A stretch of DNA of 64,000 nt from Atkinsonella hypoxylon (GCA_000729835.1 JFHB01000104.1:1-64000); one strand, 5' to 3'; positions 25,277 through 38,618 are shown, counted from the stretch's first letter. Program-made: numbers and translations. Notes: generated by a model from the sequence alone, not told the origin.

Positions 25277-26022
25277 AACTCGGCAAGGAACGACGACTTG
25301 CAAGAATTATCCTACTTGATGTATTATTTTAGATCATCATTACTGATAGTAATGTCTCATGTTATCTTTTAGTGTTGATTCCGTTTCATGACCATCACTC
25401 CAACCCGCAAAGGTCTGAAAGCTTCAGAACCGTCCTGTTTCAATGGCTTCATCAGCCAGTTTATCCGTCAGGCTCGGCAGTCTGGTGAATGTCATCCCAC
25501 CATGATTGGCCCGCGTATTATGAAGCGATTGCAGAATGGCAAGTGTTCTGGATCTAGGATATAGGGGGCCAGATTCCACCGTCTGGGTGTTCATGACAGA
25601 CAGAAACAGGAAAAGTGTGGCTATTAGTGATGAAGCAGCATAATCAGACAGTTCATCGTTCAACAGGGTTCAAGCATACTGCACGAACGATTGTACTCTC
25701 CATCGGATGCGACGACTGAAGCTTGGAAGAAGCTCCACATTGACGGAGTCAATAGGCGTGCCTATTAAGGGAGACGAATAACTATCCATCAACTGAATTC
25801 GAATAGAACTTGCTGGCTTGTCTTTATTATATATCTAGACGGAGGAAAATTGTAAGCCCATCATTTGGAAATGTCGTCAAGAACGTATAAGAAAAAGGTG
25901 TAATACGTTTTATGTCGAGAGAATGATAGTTTGTGTCTTGTTTCCTTGGGCTATGACCCTCTCAAGCGGACCTTTCAAGCGGTAGACCACCAAGATTGCG
26001 TCTTGAGCCTGTGACTCTGCAG
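25277..26022. other. Intergenic region with a possible coding relic
   Basis: No complete gene. A minus-strand frame at 25424-25663 (ends LADEAIETGRF) reads as coding-like, but I find no start, partner exon or family; it may be a relic. Confidence 0.4.
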
Positions 26023-26860
26023 TGCCGAACCAGTACTACTTTGGCACGCAAATGATCGTGGCGCCCATCACATCGCCAGAGAACCCATCGAAAAAGACTG
26101 GAAAGGTCAAGGACTGGGTGCCCCCTCCTCGATATATCGACTTCTTCACGGGACTAGTGTACGACGGCGATCGGTTCATATGGCTCAATCGCACTTTGGA
26201 CAAGGCGCCAGTGTTATTGAAACAGGGCGCGATCGTACCTCTCGATGCCAACCCAGAACCTGAAAACGGCGCAGACAACCCGATGGGATTTGCGCTGGGT
26301 GTCGTAGTAGGTGCAGATGGCCAATTCGACTTGTTGGAAGAAGAGGAAGCGCTAGAGGGCGACACACCTCGCACTCCCAGCAGGTCCGTCCCATGGACCA
26401 GGTCATCCATCTCATACACCCAGTCAACAGGGCGTCTTGTGAGTCTGCTTGGCGGAAGCGCCAAGTCACCCCAGGAGAGGGGGTGGACAGTTCGCTTCCT
26501 GGGCCACAAAGCAACGGCACATCTCGAAATCAGCGGCGGCACCAGGGCCGACACAAGCTTTTCAACGACTGCCCATGGGACTGTTGCTCGGCTGGAGGAA
26601 ATAACCCCCCCCCCGGGGGAAGCGTAATCGTCGAACTGGGAAGCAACCCGGCGCTGGCTGTGAATGATGCACCGTCATTGACGGAATCCATCGGATTCGA
26701 CGCGCTCATCCCCTACGAGACAAAGGACGCCATTCTCAAAATCATGAGCGCTCCGGATGTTCCTCGAGTAGTGAAGGCATCGCGGATAGATGCCACGGAC
26801 ATGGATGCCGATTTGCGGCTTGTGCTGAAGGAGTTTTTGCTGGCGGACAGTGGAAGCTGA
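26023..26860 (+). pseudogene. 3' fragment of a GH31 alpha-glycosidase gene, frameshifted
   Basis: The translation matches the C-terminal beta-sandwich region of glycoside hydrolase family 31: NQYYFGTQMIVAPITSP, a DWVPPPRYIDFFTG segment, then LKQGAIVPLD and GADGQFDLLEEEE. The (beta/alpha)8 catalytic domain that should precede it is absent; upstream DNA is unrelated. The fragment begins right after a ctgcag that could have been a splice acceptor. A run of ten C at 26605-26614 puts the frame off by one: upstream reads to TAA at 26627, and the rest (SVIVELGSNPALAV...) continues in another frame to 26860. The truncation is clear. The 1-nt lesion could be real or a homopolymer sequencing error. Confidence 0.8.
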
Positions 26861-28168
26861 CTGGCAGGGGCACCTTTGACGTTATGCCACTTTGTAATGA
26901 GCATGCCAAATCAGCTAATGGACGTGGTGTGGCGCTAGAGTGGCCTGGTTGGCGGCATCACATCTCATGCTACATCGATACTGTCGAGCCAGGCGCCGAC
27001 GAATCCGCGCAGACGTGCTTTAGATCAACGTCGTTATTAGATGCCGGATATGCAACCGCTAAGGCTATATGACCGTATCCTGTTGCCACGCATATAGCAT
27101 TCATCTTGGAAACGTTGGATCCAGCATCATGGCCACGTAGCAAGGGCATCAAATCAGCATAGGACATGGACAAGCCAAGCAGACGCAGATATATTACGTG
27201 ACCGGTGTACAAGGCCCCTTCAGAACATCGAGCAAAAGCACAAGGTCGTCCGCCAACGGGGCTTCCTAGGGACAAAGGATTGACACCATTCGAGTCCAAT
27301 TCGTGATGCACGTTGCACGTTGCAATCTTCACCCTCGTTAGTACGATAAAACAGTGCTCGATGTCCGGCACGACCAACATGGCTGTTTCAAAACCCGCAT
27401 GCAAAGACGCCGGTGTCTCGCGTCGGCGACAAACCACGCGAACAGTCGGGAACCACTGCGTCGGGATTTGGTCTCTGCGATGGTCCCAAGCAATATCCCG
27501 ATCGGTATTCCCAAGACCGCTGATCTCAAGACAGCAGGCTGCGCAGATCGCACGAGAGCTTTCAGCGACAAACCATGGGAACAATCGGGAACCACTGCGT
27601 CGGGATTTGGTCTCTGCGATGGCCCCAGACAAAACCCCGATCGGTATTCCCAAGACTGCTGATCTCAAGACAGCAGGCTGCGCAGATCACACGAGAGCTT
27701 TCAGTGACGTCGACGTTTCCCTCGCCACGTCTCACCACACCATTTGGCGATGAAGTCCCTATGCGGCTTGGTTTGGCCTATATTAGTTATTTAGCTGGGA
27801 CACCAATGCCTGCTGAGCACCTCGGCAGTCACTGCCTTAGTTCGATGGTCGAGTGCCCAATCTTACTGCTTGCGGCTGATGTGTGCCTGCTATATGCTGA
27901 GGAGTAAAGAAGTACCCCCTTTCCCCCCCTGAACTTCTTGGCCTACCTAGCCTCCCACATATCGTTTAGGGGACTGCCCAGACTCATGTTATACGTGCCT
28001 TTTAGCATGTCTGTCCAGCCAATCTTTGGGTGGGCAGATATATCAAGTTATGAGGCAGTAAGATCTTTGCCCCGCCCATAGTTCATGAGGCCGAGTAAAG
28101 CCCCCGTGGTGCCCCTGATGTCTGCAAGTCCTCCCACGCGATTATTACCAAGCATGGGAACCGAAATG
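26861..28168. other. Intergenic region with a 139-bp tandem duplication
   Basis: Apart from the duplication at 27426-27703 there is no recognisable gene. A minus-strand frame at 26970-27668 stays open across the duplication but shows no domain and changes frame between copies. Confidence 0.5.
27426..27703. repeat. Direct tandem duplication, period 139 bp, two copies
   Basis: Copy 1 is 27426-27564 and copy 2 is 27565-27703. Both start gcgacaaacca and end cacgagagctttca, with about a dozen mismatches, mostly transitions. A third copy may begin at 27704 (gtgac) but stops matching at once. 139 is not a multiple of three. Confidence 0.88.
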
Positions 28169-30555
28169 TCAAGACTTTCCAATACCCGTCACAACCTCGA
28201 AGTTTCCGGTCCAAAAGTAATGCGGATCACCAAGTAGAACGTTATTCTTCTGCACCTGCGAAAATCGTACCATCTCCTCATACTTTGTCCGGGTCTTGTG
28301 GCGGTAGGTTTTCAGTGCGTCAAGGACGTCACGCATTCGAGCGAGCTCATCCCACGGAGGCATTGGTAGCGCTCGCGGCATCACCGCGGCGCTCCACGCA
28401 ATTTGGTATATGAATGAATGCTGCGGCGCACCAGCTTGAAGTTGAGAAGGCGTCGCAGGTGCGATGCCGTCTTTGACCCCATGTTCGACCACCATGCGGC
28501 GGTAGTCTCTCAGAGCTTCTGGTGCGTCGCCATCTGCTGGCCCTATCCATACGGGCACTGTAAAGGCCTTATCATTCCAGCGACCATGGTGCGTCACATA
28601 ATCCGAGCTGTCTTGGTGGTGCGAACCAGAGTCATCTACCTGGGATGATATGCGATCCCCAGGCACGGCCCCGGAGTCCCATGCCTCGTTCGCGAATTGG
28701 CTTGACTGCACGCGCGAGACTTCACTCTCCGCTTCCTCGTCTCGGAAGAAACTGAAAATTCTGTCGCCACTATCCATCAGCTTCTCTGCATCCAGGTTCC
28801 AAGACGCCGAGTAGTCGTCGCCGATGTTATTATCGTGATCAAATTCTAATCGCAAGTGTCTTAGACCCTTCAATAGCTTGGGACTACGGCGAGTCGACGC
28901 CGTGCGAGCTACATCCTGAATAGAGCGTTCTTGCTCGGAAAGGAGTTTCAGGAACTGTGTGAGTCTGGATATGATTGGGCCGATAGAGCGTCGAGGGACA
29001 CCAGTCAGCGTGAGCGAATACAGCCGTGGATTCATGTCGGGCAAAAACGTCTGCGGGAACAGAGTGGCCGCGCGTTTGCCAATGATCGTCTCAGCCAGGA
29101 GATCGCAGGCCTGAGAGGACGTCTCATGCATGAGGAGAGTAGGTATGTTGGTAACCACAGAATGATGGGTTCTTAGCACACGGAGATTAGGTGACATGAC
29201 TGGCCGGAAGCAATGCGCGGCACCCAACATGCCATGCAGATTCATGTCAGCCGGCCATAGTTTACCAAGTCTCCCGGTGCGAGGGAGAAGCGATGGTGAA
29301 TCGCAAGCTAGGTCCTCTATGTGACCCTTTGAAATGTGCAAGAGCTTTTGTATGCCCACCGACGATATCGGGTTACAGGAGAGCCGGAGATGAGTTAGTC
29401 CTGTTGACTGTTGATGAGGCATCTCCATATGGCGGTCATCGCTCGTAGTTATAACTGCAATTGCAGCCTCGGCGGTGTCCTTGCGCACTGGCAAACTACC
29501 ATCTGCTCTTGACGCGAGATCTTCTTGTGCTGCCCCCAAGCCAGGCTGACCCGTGTACATTGGAGTGTCGACAAAGTATCTCTCAGGGTGGGAGAAAGAC
29601 GCGCTCGTCGCTCCGTCCGCTATGGACAAGAATTGCCCATACATACTTGTGCCACCGTCCAAGAGGAGTAATCTTCCCTCAACATCTCTATGTGCTTCCG
29701 AATACAACGATGACTTCAACATACCCCAGTCCCTCAGGGATTGGATTGCGTGATCGGTGATGAGATTCTTGCTTATATCGAGGCTGAACAGCTGAGTTCG
29801 AAAATGGCCGAGGATTTCTACAACTTGTGAATCATGCAGCTCTCGACCTTTGGCCTTGAGAATCAGTAGAGATGGCAAGACTGTTGGCTGAGCCAGCGAG
29901 AGTAGTGAGCCTGGCAGATATGAGATATCTAGATATACTAGGTTTTGAAGGCTCGGGGCTGTGAAGAAGTGCCTTGGTATTGGGTGTCCGCAGTGAGCCA
30001 AAGATAGCATGCACAGGTTGTCGTGACGCCGAGTCTTTTGGCGATTAGTTAGAAAACCGAGATCTAAATCGACGTGTCCGTCGAACAAAACGGCGTTGAG
30101 GTTGGGCAATAGAGTCAGGACACGGTCACAGCTATTGCCAGTCAAGGAGTTTTCCTCTTGGTTCGAAGAGAAATTGTATGCCTTGTGTCCAAAATCCCTC
30201 GCATCAAGTATACGAATGAGAGCTCGACAATTTGGAGAGAGAGTATTTAATTTCTTGTACACAAAGTCAGCCCACCAACTGAGATCTAAAATAGCAAGAT
30301 TAGTGAGTCGATTACACTGGCAGATCACGTCTACTATCAGCAGCATAGGAGACTGTACTAACCGTCTGCCTCATCCAACCCCAACCGCCTCACTGATTTG
30401 AGAAAGTCTCTCCACAGCAGCTTAGAGAATACGCCATGGAAGTGGCGATTGACCAAGCACAGAGCACGATAATCATGGAAGTTGCAGTACGGGCCGACCA
30501 GCTGGAGCCAGTCGGCGGCCGAAGTGGCTTCTTGATAAGATGGCAAAGACGTCAT
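28169..30555 (-). CDS. Large F-box/leucine-rich-repeat-like protein, function unknown
   Basis: Exons (minus) 30555-30363 and 30285-28169; the 77-nt intron (GTTAGT, branch CACTAAT, TTTTAG) restores DEADDLSWWADF. 769 residues. The N-terminus (SLPSYQEATSAADWLQLVGPYCNFHDYRALCLVNRHFHGVF) has the pattern of an F-box. The middle has irregular leucine-rich repeats (LTLLPNLNAVLFDGHVDLDL, LQNLVYLDISYLPGSLL, FSLDISKNLITDHAIQSLRDWG, LTHLRLSCNPISSVGIQKLL). The C-terminus is conserved-looking (YDYRRMV-type acidic region, TRTKYEEMVRF, WTGNFEVVTG). A role as an SCF adaptor is an inference from architecture. The start at 30555 places the F-box at the very N-terminus. Confidence 0.82.
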
Positions 30556-31226
30556 GCCTGCCAAGGATGCAGTTAGGCTTATTGGGGGGCATGGTGAGCC
30601 ATAGGCATTGCGCAGTTGATCCTGGGTCAGGTTGAAACGGAGCCCGTCGAACAAGCAGGTTTACGTACAGCACAGTGACAAGATGGCTGTGCAAACGCAC
30701 ATTCCAGTGAATATGACATTGCCAGTTTCACATGATTCCCTGTTTAGTCATCAGAGGCGATGACGATGACGGCTCAACTGGCGTATGAATAAACACGTAG
30801 GTTCTTGGAGTGATGAGATGCACAATCTACCTAATTCGGTAGTTGCTGAAGCATATCGGCAATAGATCTGACAGTATCCAGACTGTCTGAAAACAGTAAG
30901 CAGAGTTAGGATATGCAGGGCAAGGAAAAGGAATAACAGGGTACAGAAGCAGGAAGAAACAACGTGGGCGTCAGTGAAGTGCTTTCGCAGGCTCTAGAAG
31001 CCGGCGTGTGCATCAGAGACACGATTATGGCGTCTTAGCTTGCAACGGCGTCTCGACGTGATCAAACCCTTTTCTCTGCCTGGATTAGACCGAAGACTGT
31101 AAGAATGATAACGAGGCCAGAGAACGGAACGGGGTCGGGCTAGCGACGATGGCAAAGTCTATGGTGGGAATGCAAGGTACATGGACCGACGACGCAGTTG
31201 GGCGATGCGTGAGGGTCTGATCAAGT

Positions 31227-31246
31227 CTCGGCTCGGCTCGGCTCGG
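31227..31246. repeat. (CTCGG)4 pentanucleotide array
   Basis: Four exact copies, then a broken fifth (ctca). Confidence 0.95.
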
Positions 31247-33515
31247 CTCAATATACACAGTGCCCCATTGACATCATCTCATATCATAGTCCTTGATGAG
31301 CGAGGCGTCAAGGGCGAGTACTTGACAAGCGAGGCAAACCAGACAAACTGGAAGAAAGAAGTTATTACAGAGAGCTGCAGGCCCCATGGCTTTGCACTTT
31401 GCCAAGGGAGGAGAGGCTTAACTGAAGCTAGAGGCTGGAGGTTAGTGCGCATGGCCAGTATGGCGCCTCCTGAGACAGGAATTTGACGACGACGTAATAA
31501 CGGTGCAGGTCACAATTTGTAATGGTGGTGAGTTGATAATGGAATTTCCGACGGAAATGTGACGCAGACGGCCCTGCAGCGGGAGCCAGACGTGAACTGG
31601 TGTTGCACCAACACGAGCGTTGAAGACGCACAGAAGCATCTTGATGAGTTTGCATCCATGTTTCCATCTTTCGACTCGGAACAAACGTCTCGTAGGATCG
31701 AGTCTGGCGCGCGTGTTAGCTGATTGAAAGGCAATTTGCTATGTATATAATTCCCAAGATACCTTGTCTCCTTGACTCCAGAAACCTCAGATCGCGGACC
31801 AAATGGGCGCACAACGTCTATATCGCGCAAGCCTTGGCCGCCATCCCGAATCGAGCCATCCCGGTCGCTGCACCAGTTGATCAGTCTTTGTCTCTCCAAA
31901 CATACCCAGGAGGTGTCTACCAGACGCTCGGTAAGCGCATGAGGCGCAAATCCGAGTTAAGATGTATCGTATTCTCCATTCGGCTATAAAAGCCAGCCGC
32001 AGAGTGGTTACGAGTCCGGACGTGGGCCAATCACGTGGGCGTGTAAGTGTAAGGTAGGTACCCAAGACATTCAGAGAAACGCTACTATGCCCAAAGTCAC
32101 TAAAGATCGACTGCAGTATCTCGCTACACTCCGAGGGTCAGCATCTCCGCAAGATCCACACCGGGTATGGCCAGTACCCCGCGTGTACATACATCTCCGC
32201 GATACTGTGACTGTTGACGGTGTACCTGCGGAGTACATGTACCGTCAACTCGTCCCCAGTATTCCGAACTATGGATAATATGATAATTCCCAGGTGGAGC
32301 CAGCATGGGAAACTTGAGCAGGGGACCTAAGGTTCCTGGTTTAGCTGAACTTGTATGCTCAAAATATGACAGGTCCGTTCCGCTGCGCGAGGCTAGTTGG
32401 CATCAACAGATAGTGAGCGGTATGCCATGCTCCACTTTTATCGTGAACCGGAGGGATTGCTCAGATGAAGTTACTTTTAGTCCGCGTGTTGGAACAATCG
32501 GCCGCGGGCGCTCTAATTGGTGGAACAGCCCAAAAACGTGGCGGATAAAATATTGACCCGTAGCCCGCCTGGGCCCCACAGCACCAACCCCCTTTAGTAT
32601 CACCAAGCCTACTCCGTACAGTGCTATGATATAACGTAACAATACAGAGTCACTATTACTGCGAAGCTACACACAGAAAAAAAAAAAACCTGTTGCAGAG
32701 TCGTACTGAGTGGTTAGCATATAACCTCTTCTCATCGTATCTTTCGCTTTCGGCCCACGGAGACATAACGCGTTCAATTACGGAGCACCAAATTATGCTC
32801 GTAGCTTGGTAACTCTCTCCTGACCAATCGAAAAGAAGTCTGATAAAAGTGGAACAATCCTCAAGTCATTAGTGCTCACTCGCCTTCGTAGATCCCGAGA
32901 GCCAGCGATTTAGTTAGCGGCTGGAGCTGGAGGATCGGAAGGTGAAAATGTCCCTACATGTAATCTATCAGCCGGACCCTGACTGCTCGCTTCGCCCTGA
33001 TTCCGGACTTCCAGCTGTGCGGCTCTCCACCCTCGGCCAAACCCCACATTGACTGAGCATCGCCATGACGGAGTACTGGGTTGTGTAACTTGCTGTTGCC
33101 GGCTGCTAAAGCATCACCGGCCGACATGGTGGCCGCACACCAGGAATGCTCCAAAAACGACGGCGGCCCGAGGCATACGAGCTTTACCCTAGGCATCTGC
33201 CTACCTATCTTAGGTAGGAGCAGGTAATTTGGGAGCAATTCCAAATACCAGGCGTTTGTGTACCACTAGCCGGAGCAACGTTGTTGTAGTGAGTAGTGAA
33301 AAGCGGGCATTGACGCCGCGATGCGTCACTTTTGGTCTACAGGAAACGAGCTCGATGGGATGGCAAGATGGCCCCCCGACGGCTCTTTCCCCGGAGTGCC
33401 GGGCCCTGTCGCAAGGTTACAGCTCAAGCGGGGACTCCAGTGGGACTCGTTTCTCTCCGTGCCCAAGGAGAAAAAGGGCCGCTCAGCTTGGCATGGGCGG
33501 GTCTCCTCCTCATTT

Positions 33516-33546
33516 ATCTGATGATCTGATGATCTGATGATCTGAT
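33516..33546. repeat. (ATCTGATG)n octanucleotide array
   Basis: Nearly four copies of the 8-bp unit; each contains gatc and tgat. Confidence 0.93.
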
Positions 33547-34631
33547 CCAATATGGCTACAAGCACGGAGGTATGCCCTAACGACGGATTGAGTGGCTCGG
33601 CTCCAGCTGTTCCCGTCACATTGACTGGCTGCCTGCGTTTCGATGCTGCAAGACGAACGCTACCCTGCTACCCTCGCACCCAGATGAACTACGATACGAT
33701 GCAAAAGACCCGCCAACACAATGCCAATCCTAAACATTTTTGTTAGACAAAAGCAGGAAAATCAGCGACAAGACTCCACCCTCACATTCCCCTTTGCCAT
33801 CGCTTGCCTCAAACAGGCCAGGGGTACCTGGTCTGGCGCCGTCCGATCATGCTCTGCACCGATGACCACAAACAAGACCAGGTGAATAACGGGCGATCAA
33901 GGTTGCCCCAGACTCGGCCAGCCACAACCATCATCAAGACTCAACAGAAAAGGCCATAGCAGTTCAGTTCCCCGGGGCACCGAAAAATAAAAAAAAAACA
34001 GGTGACATGGTGATTCGATTGGGTGGTAAAAAGTCGCCGCCACGTAAGGCAAGGCAAAGGCTTTGGAGGGAAAAAAAAAAAAAAAAGAAGCAGAATCGCA
34101 AGAATACATCTGCATCCATTCACGGCATGCAGTATCTATCATATTGCCTTCTTCTGCGTCCTGCATGCAGCAACATGCTGTTCTGTCTCTTCTCCACGAC
34201 GGTCCGAACCGGAGTTGACTCCCGGGCTACCGCACGGATCAACCAATTTCTTATTATTTCTTATATTTGTTTATTAATTTTTGGTTCCTGTGATCTGGGT
34301 TGCTCAATTGTACTCAGATTGTTGCTCGAGAAATTATTTCGAAAAAGCGTTGCACACTTAATATTACACGTATGGCAAGTTTGTGGTGAATGGTCGCTTG
34401 ACACGCTTAGACGAAGCTGGCTTCTTTTCTAAAGACGCCTCGTCATGCAACCAGACTTGGCAAACGCCATTACAGAAGCGACATGCATGTTTGGCTTTCG
34501 GTCCACGAGGGGGTGTAAGTGAGCAACACCGTGACTGCAGTGTAGGCAAGGCAAAATACCAAACATCATAGGAGTATTTTGCTATTTGGAAGCATTGTCT
34601 GGGCTGTGAGGGCAGAGGGGAGAAAATGAAC

Positions 34632-34635
<4 letters not shown>

Positions 34636-34663
<28 letters not shown>
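34636..34663. repeat. A28 homopolymer
   Basis: 28 consecutive A, the longest single-base run in the window. Confidence 0.95.
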
Positions 34664-34665
<2 letters not shown>

Positions 34666-36486
34666 AAAAAAATAGGTCAGTCAGCAGGCATCACTTTTTT
34701 TTCCCCCTCCTCTCATTTAACGTACGATTAGCATCATGTACGACACCTATCAACTGCAGACCATAACCTCTGTCTCCACTCTCGTCCGAGGCAGAAACAA
34801 AGCAAATATTATTAACTACCATTCACCCAACTTAGCTCCCACCAGCAAAGCCTCCCACAATCAAAGACACAATGCAACACTTCATTCGCAAACGAAAAGA
34901 AACATGCAGCAGATTACGAAAAAAAAAAAAAAAACAATCCAGCCCAGGGGAAATACAACACTCCATCCTCTTCAATCGCAGTCATCAAGAACCCATCACC
35001 GCTCTGCCCAGCCGTTACTGTTTCAGCCCGCGACAGCCATTTCACGCCATATCTCAGCAACCAAGCCCGCCAGTCTCGCCCAGATGGCTTTTGCCTTGAT
35101 GAACTACCTAGAGCAGTTTGCTTTTGGCAAGAGTCCCAGCACAGTGGACAGGTGGAGTGGAGAGAAAAGAGCCAAGAAGATGGGATCAGACCTGGGCAGC
35201 AGAAGAAAGCCCCCATGGGCAGCCTACGCTACTTGTCATCTCTTTCCCCTAGAAAAGATTCCTTGAATCAGAAAGAAATGCAGGCCGGGGCCTTCCCTCC
35301 ACCTTTGCTCATTGGTCAGCAAGCAATCGTGGACCCTTGTCGAGATCTTGCGACATGTCGACGTGATTATAAAGAGAGGGGGGAGGCTCAAACTGTGTGC
35401 CATTTGGGCTAAATCGCTAGTTACACCATGTCCGCACTAGACAAGGCGAGATCTAAGACCTTTGAACCCCCCGGTCTCTGAGGGTGGTACACGCAAGGTT
35501 GTGAGGGAAAGCCAATGGTCAAAGGTTGGACAGCACAGCCATCCCCCAGTTTCCATCTTTCTTGGCTCATCTGGATTCCACATTTGGAGACAGGCAAGCC
35601 TCAGTGCCCAGGACCAGTAGAAAGTCACATAGCAGCATCTGACACATTTTCGCCATATTCTGCGACCCTCAAATGCTGTCGTGTGACGAAGAAACTGCAT
35701 TAAGTCGAACAATCGAGGCTTTCCTGTCCAATCACTAAATTACGTTTTTTATGTATACTATATTACGGTACGTATTATGTCAATTTCCCTCGTAAATTAC
35801 ACATCCAAGTTTATAGCACACATTGGTACTCGATGACCTGCAACGGTCAGAGTGTTGCTTTTATGTTTCTGTTCCCATTTTTCTTCCTCTCGTTTCCAAC
35901 GTTAAGCATGATGCCTTTCCATCCAGTTCATCGTATTCTTGGCCACAGGAACGCCGTCCAAAGTGCCCGACAGACACTCCCTCACCGCATGATAATGATG
36001 TATGCAGACGTAAAAAGTAAGAAAAAAAAAGTTATCCCCCGTTTGGATATCAAACCAGGCTAGGCCTCGCCTTGCCAGGAGAAGCCAAGGTAAAACACCA
36101 AATGTACGCCGTAGCATGTGATTCGGTTGGAAGAATCGACAATTAAAAACAGTATGGGATGATGCAAAAGTGATGTAATTGAAAGTTAGAAAGAAGCTCG
36201 TAGAAGAACTAGAGTTGTAGGCAGTGGTGACCTGGAGCTGTGCGGCTTGGTGAGTTGTGGGTAAGTCCAAACGCACAGAAGACGTTGCTTTCGCTGATCA
36301 ACCAGATGATGCCAAAAGGTAATAGGTCGCTGAACTCTCCGATCAGATTCAAGATTTCTTTTCTCTGGGGAATTACGCTATCCCAAATTGGGACAGTGCA
36401 TAAAATAGTGTCTCGGATTTTACCCAGGGGTACGCATCATCTAAACATCAGTCACAGCCAGTGTGGTGAGAGAAGATGAGGCAAAA

Positions 36487-37658
36487 CTAGTATTCCTCGC
36501 CCCGCTTGTCCAATGTTTTTGACTTGGGAGGTGCTCGGCGCTTACGGCTGCGCTCTTCCTGTTCAATAATTGGAACTGCCGCTGGAATGAATTCGACGCC
36601 ACGATTTCTGCTGTTAGGTCTGGCGTGTAATTTTCGATGGTTGTTCAGGTTATCTTGTCTGTTGAATTGGTCTTTACCGCAGAATTCGCATGAAAAACGG
36701 TTAGGCCCTTCGCCATGGAATCTATGACAAAATATTATGTTTAGCGCTGAACGGGGTACTGAACCATTTTCTCAACTACTTACGTTTGTTTATGACGCTT
36801 CAGATGCTCGTTGCGGCGGAAAGCCTTGTGACATTCAGGATAATCACACTTGCACATGGCTCGACGAACGACATCAACGGCTGCACTATCCGACTTCCCT
36901 TCATCAACCTTGCGAGATGCTCGGATCTGTACACGGTGGAGTTCTGTGGTCTTGCGTTGGATCTCATGAACCATCATTTTGCGTTGAGCACGCAGGTAGC
37001 CTGGAGAAGGTGGGCCATGCAGTTGGCATGTCTCCAAAGGAGACTGTGATTGCCTGTCCAATTCCAAGCCCTCCATCTCAATCAAACCAAGGTTTTTCTG
37101 TGGGAAGAATGCAATAGGACTGTCGTTGGAACACCACGATGAAGACGAATCCGCTATCTCAGAGTCCGAGATACTGTGCGTAGGTGTCATCATGAATGAT
37201 GTTGGACCCATTGCTGTGGGAGAGATAGTGTACACAGGAAAGCTGCTGGAAGGAGTGATGGATCCAATGGACTGTCTCGATGTCAGATTCATGTCAAATA
37301 TGTTTCCGTAATCCGGAGTAGCCATTCCGTCAATATTTTTCATTGGAGTGGTGGGAATCGCCTCGCTGAAAGATTGATGTTCAGGTTCTGCCTTGACGGG
37401 TCCGCCGAGCATATATCTAGGCATTTGGCCGGGTGAAGGAGTTATGTCTCCACGATGAGCACCTGCAAATGATGCATAAGTGCAATCGAAATCGAGTGAG
37501 AGTTCATTGGAAGTGGATCGTCGCGATGTAGGAGTAAAAGGCTCGTACGCAGAAGATGTTGATGAGAAGCTCGTGGCTGTCGAAGGGATGGACATGGGCT
37601 GGCTGCACATGCTAAAGCTGTCGTCCATGTCGAACCGAAAGTCCGACTCAAACTGCAT
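36487..37658 (-). CDS. C2H2 zinc-finger transcription factor, candidate developmental (BrlA-like?) regulator
   Basis: Exons (minus) 37658-36784 and 36721-36487; a 62-nt intron (GTAAGT...CATAG) lies inside the first finger. 369 residues. The N-terminus is Ser/Thr/Pro-rich and acidic, typical of an activation region. Finger 1 is C271-X4-C276-X12-H289-X4-H294 (AFRRNEHLKRH). Finger 2 is C303-X2-C306-X13-H320-X3-H324 (QFNRQDNLNNH), with a spacing one residue longer than the classic X12. A basic tail follows (RSRKRRAPPKSK, likely nuclear signal). The EHLKRH...DNLN.H pair recalls BrlA, the conidiation regulator, but I cannot confirm orthology. It stands alone in about 13.7 kb of otherwise gene-free DNA, as developmental regulators often do. 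Confidence 0.88.
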
Positions 37659-38583
37659 TTTGATAGATGATGGGAGCGTCTTTGCCGTGATTCTTAATGT
37701 GCAAGGGGTATAATAAGTGGGATTAGTCGACTTTTGTTAGTTCCGAGAATAGATCTAGGAGATTCTAGTCCAAACTCAAGTGAGTGTTGAGGACAGCTGG
37801 AGTGAAAATATTAAGGTGGTATAGAAACAGATTGGAATGAACGAAAGGAGCGATTTTTGTCAGGAATGCTTGCTTGATAAAAAGAGGAGGGACTCTCCTG
37901 AAGATATAACGTCTAGGTGGAATGAGCTGTGGAGGAAGATACCGACCGGACTGAGACAATGCAAAGTGCAGATCAAGCCCGGTCACGCCGTAGACCTTGT
38001 GGTACTGAGAGAGAGGTTCCGAGAGACAGATTGTTAAGGTGCAATTTCTGAGCACGAAAGGAATGAATGGGTGTTGTGTTAGTACTCCAAGATCCACAGA
38101 TCTCGATGGGCCGATCCAGAGATTCGAGAGACAGCCTCCCCTGGCAATATCGACGGTATAGATTGATTGGTGTTTTGGATAACTGAAGCCTTGTCTCTCA
38201 GTCCCTCAAACTCGACAACTGACAGCTGGATGGAGCTGGATGGAAAAGAATATGGGAAAGGGATGTGGGATGTGAGGCCGGCAGTCTAGATATAAATCAA
38301 ATACACGATGTAGCAGATGCGGCCCAGTGTTCGGCAGCTGGCCCCATTTCCATCTTTTGGGGCGTCTCCAGTTGGAGACCATTATGGAGAAATGCTGGCA
38401 TGTAGCTTGCCAAAAGAAAAGATGAGGTTTGAAGCTTGCCAGGCGTGCCTGCATATGCTAAATCAACTTGATGGATGCCAAAGTGCTTGTGTGATGGATT
38501 GTGGGAACTTGGAAGTGGACGGACTAAAGCCTGGCCTGGCCCACTTCGTTGGATGGATGGATGGGAAGCGGTTAATGGGATGG

Positions 38584-38618
38584 TTTTTTTTTTTTTTTTT
38601 TTCTGGGGGGGGGGGGGG
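38584..38618. repeat. T19 and G14 homopolymers
   Basis: Nineteen T, then ct, then fourteen G. On the strand of the C2H2 gene this is C14 AG A19, about 930 bp upstream of its ATG. Confidence 0.95.

Larger units (their letters stand above)
30556..36486. other. 5.9-kb gene-free left flank of the C2H2 regulator
   Basis: No ORF with family marks. It holds a CTCGG array (31227-31246), an ATCTGATG array (33516-33546), tcttaggtagg-type motifs (near 33190 and 33210), A-runs (34074-34086; 28 A at 34636-34663; 34920-34934) and scattered AT-rich tracts. It lies between the 5' end of the F-box/LRR gene and the 3' end of the C2H2 gene, so it contains the promoter of the former and the 3' UTR of the latter. 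Unannotated non-coding transcripts are possible but not provable here. Confidence 0.55.

Noticed and set aside
26970..27668. 232-codon minus-strand frame
   Set aside because: It runs through the 139-bp duplication, so the same DNA is read in two frames; the product repeats are artefacts of the duplication.
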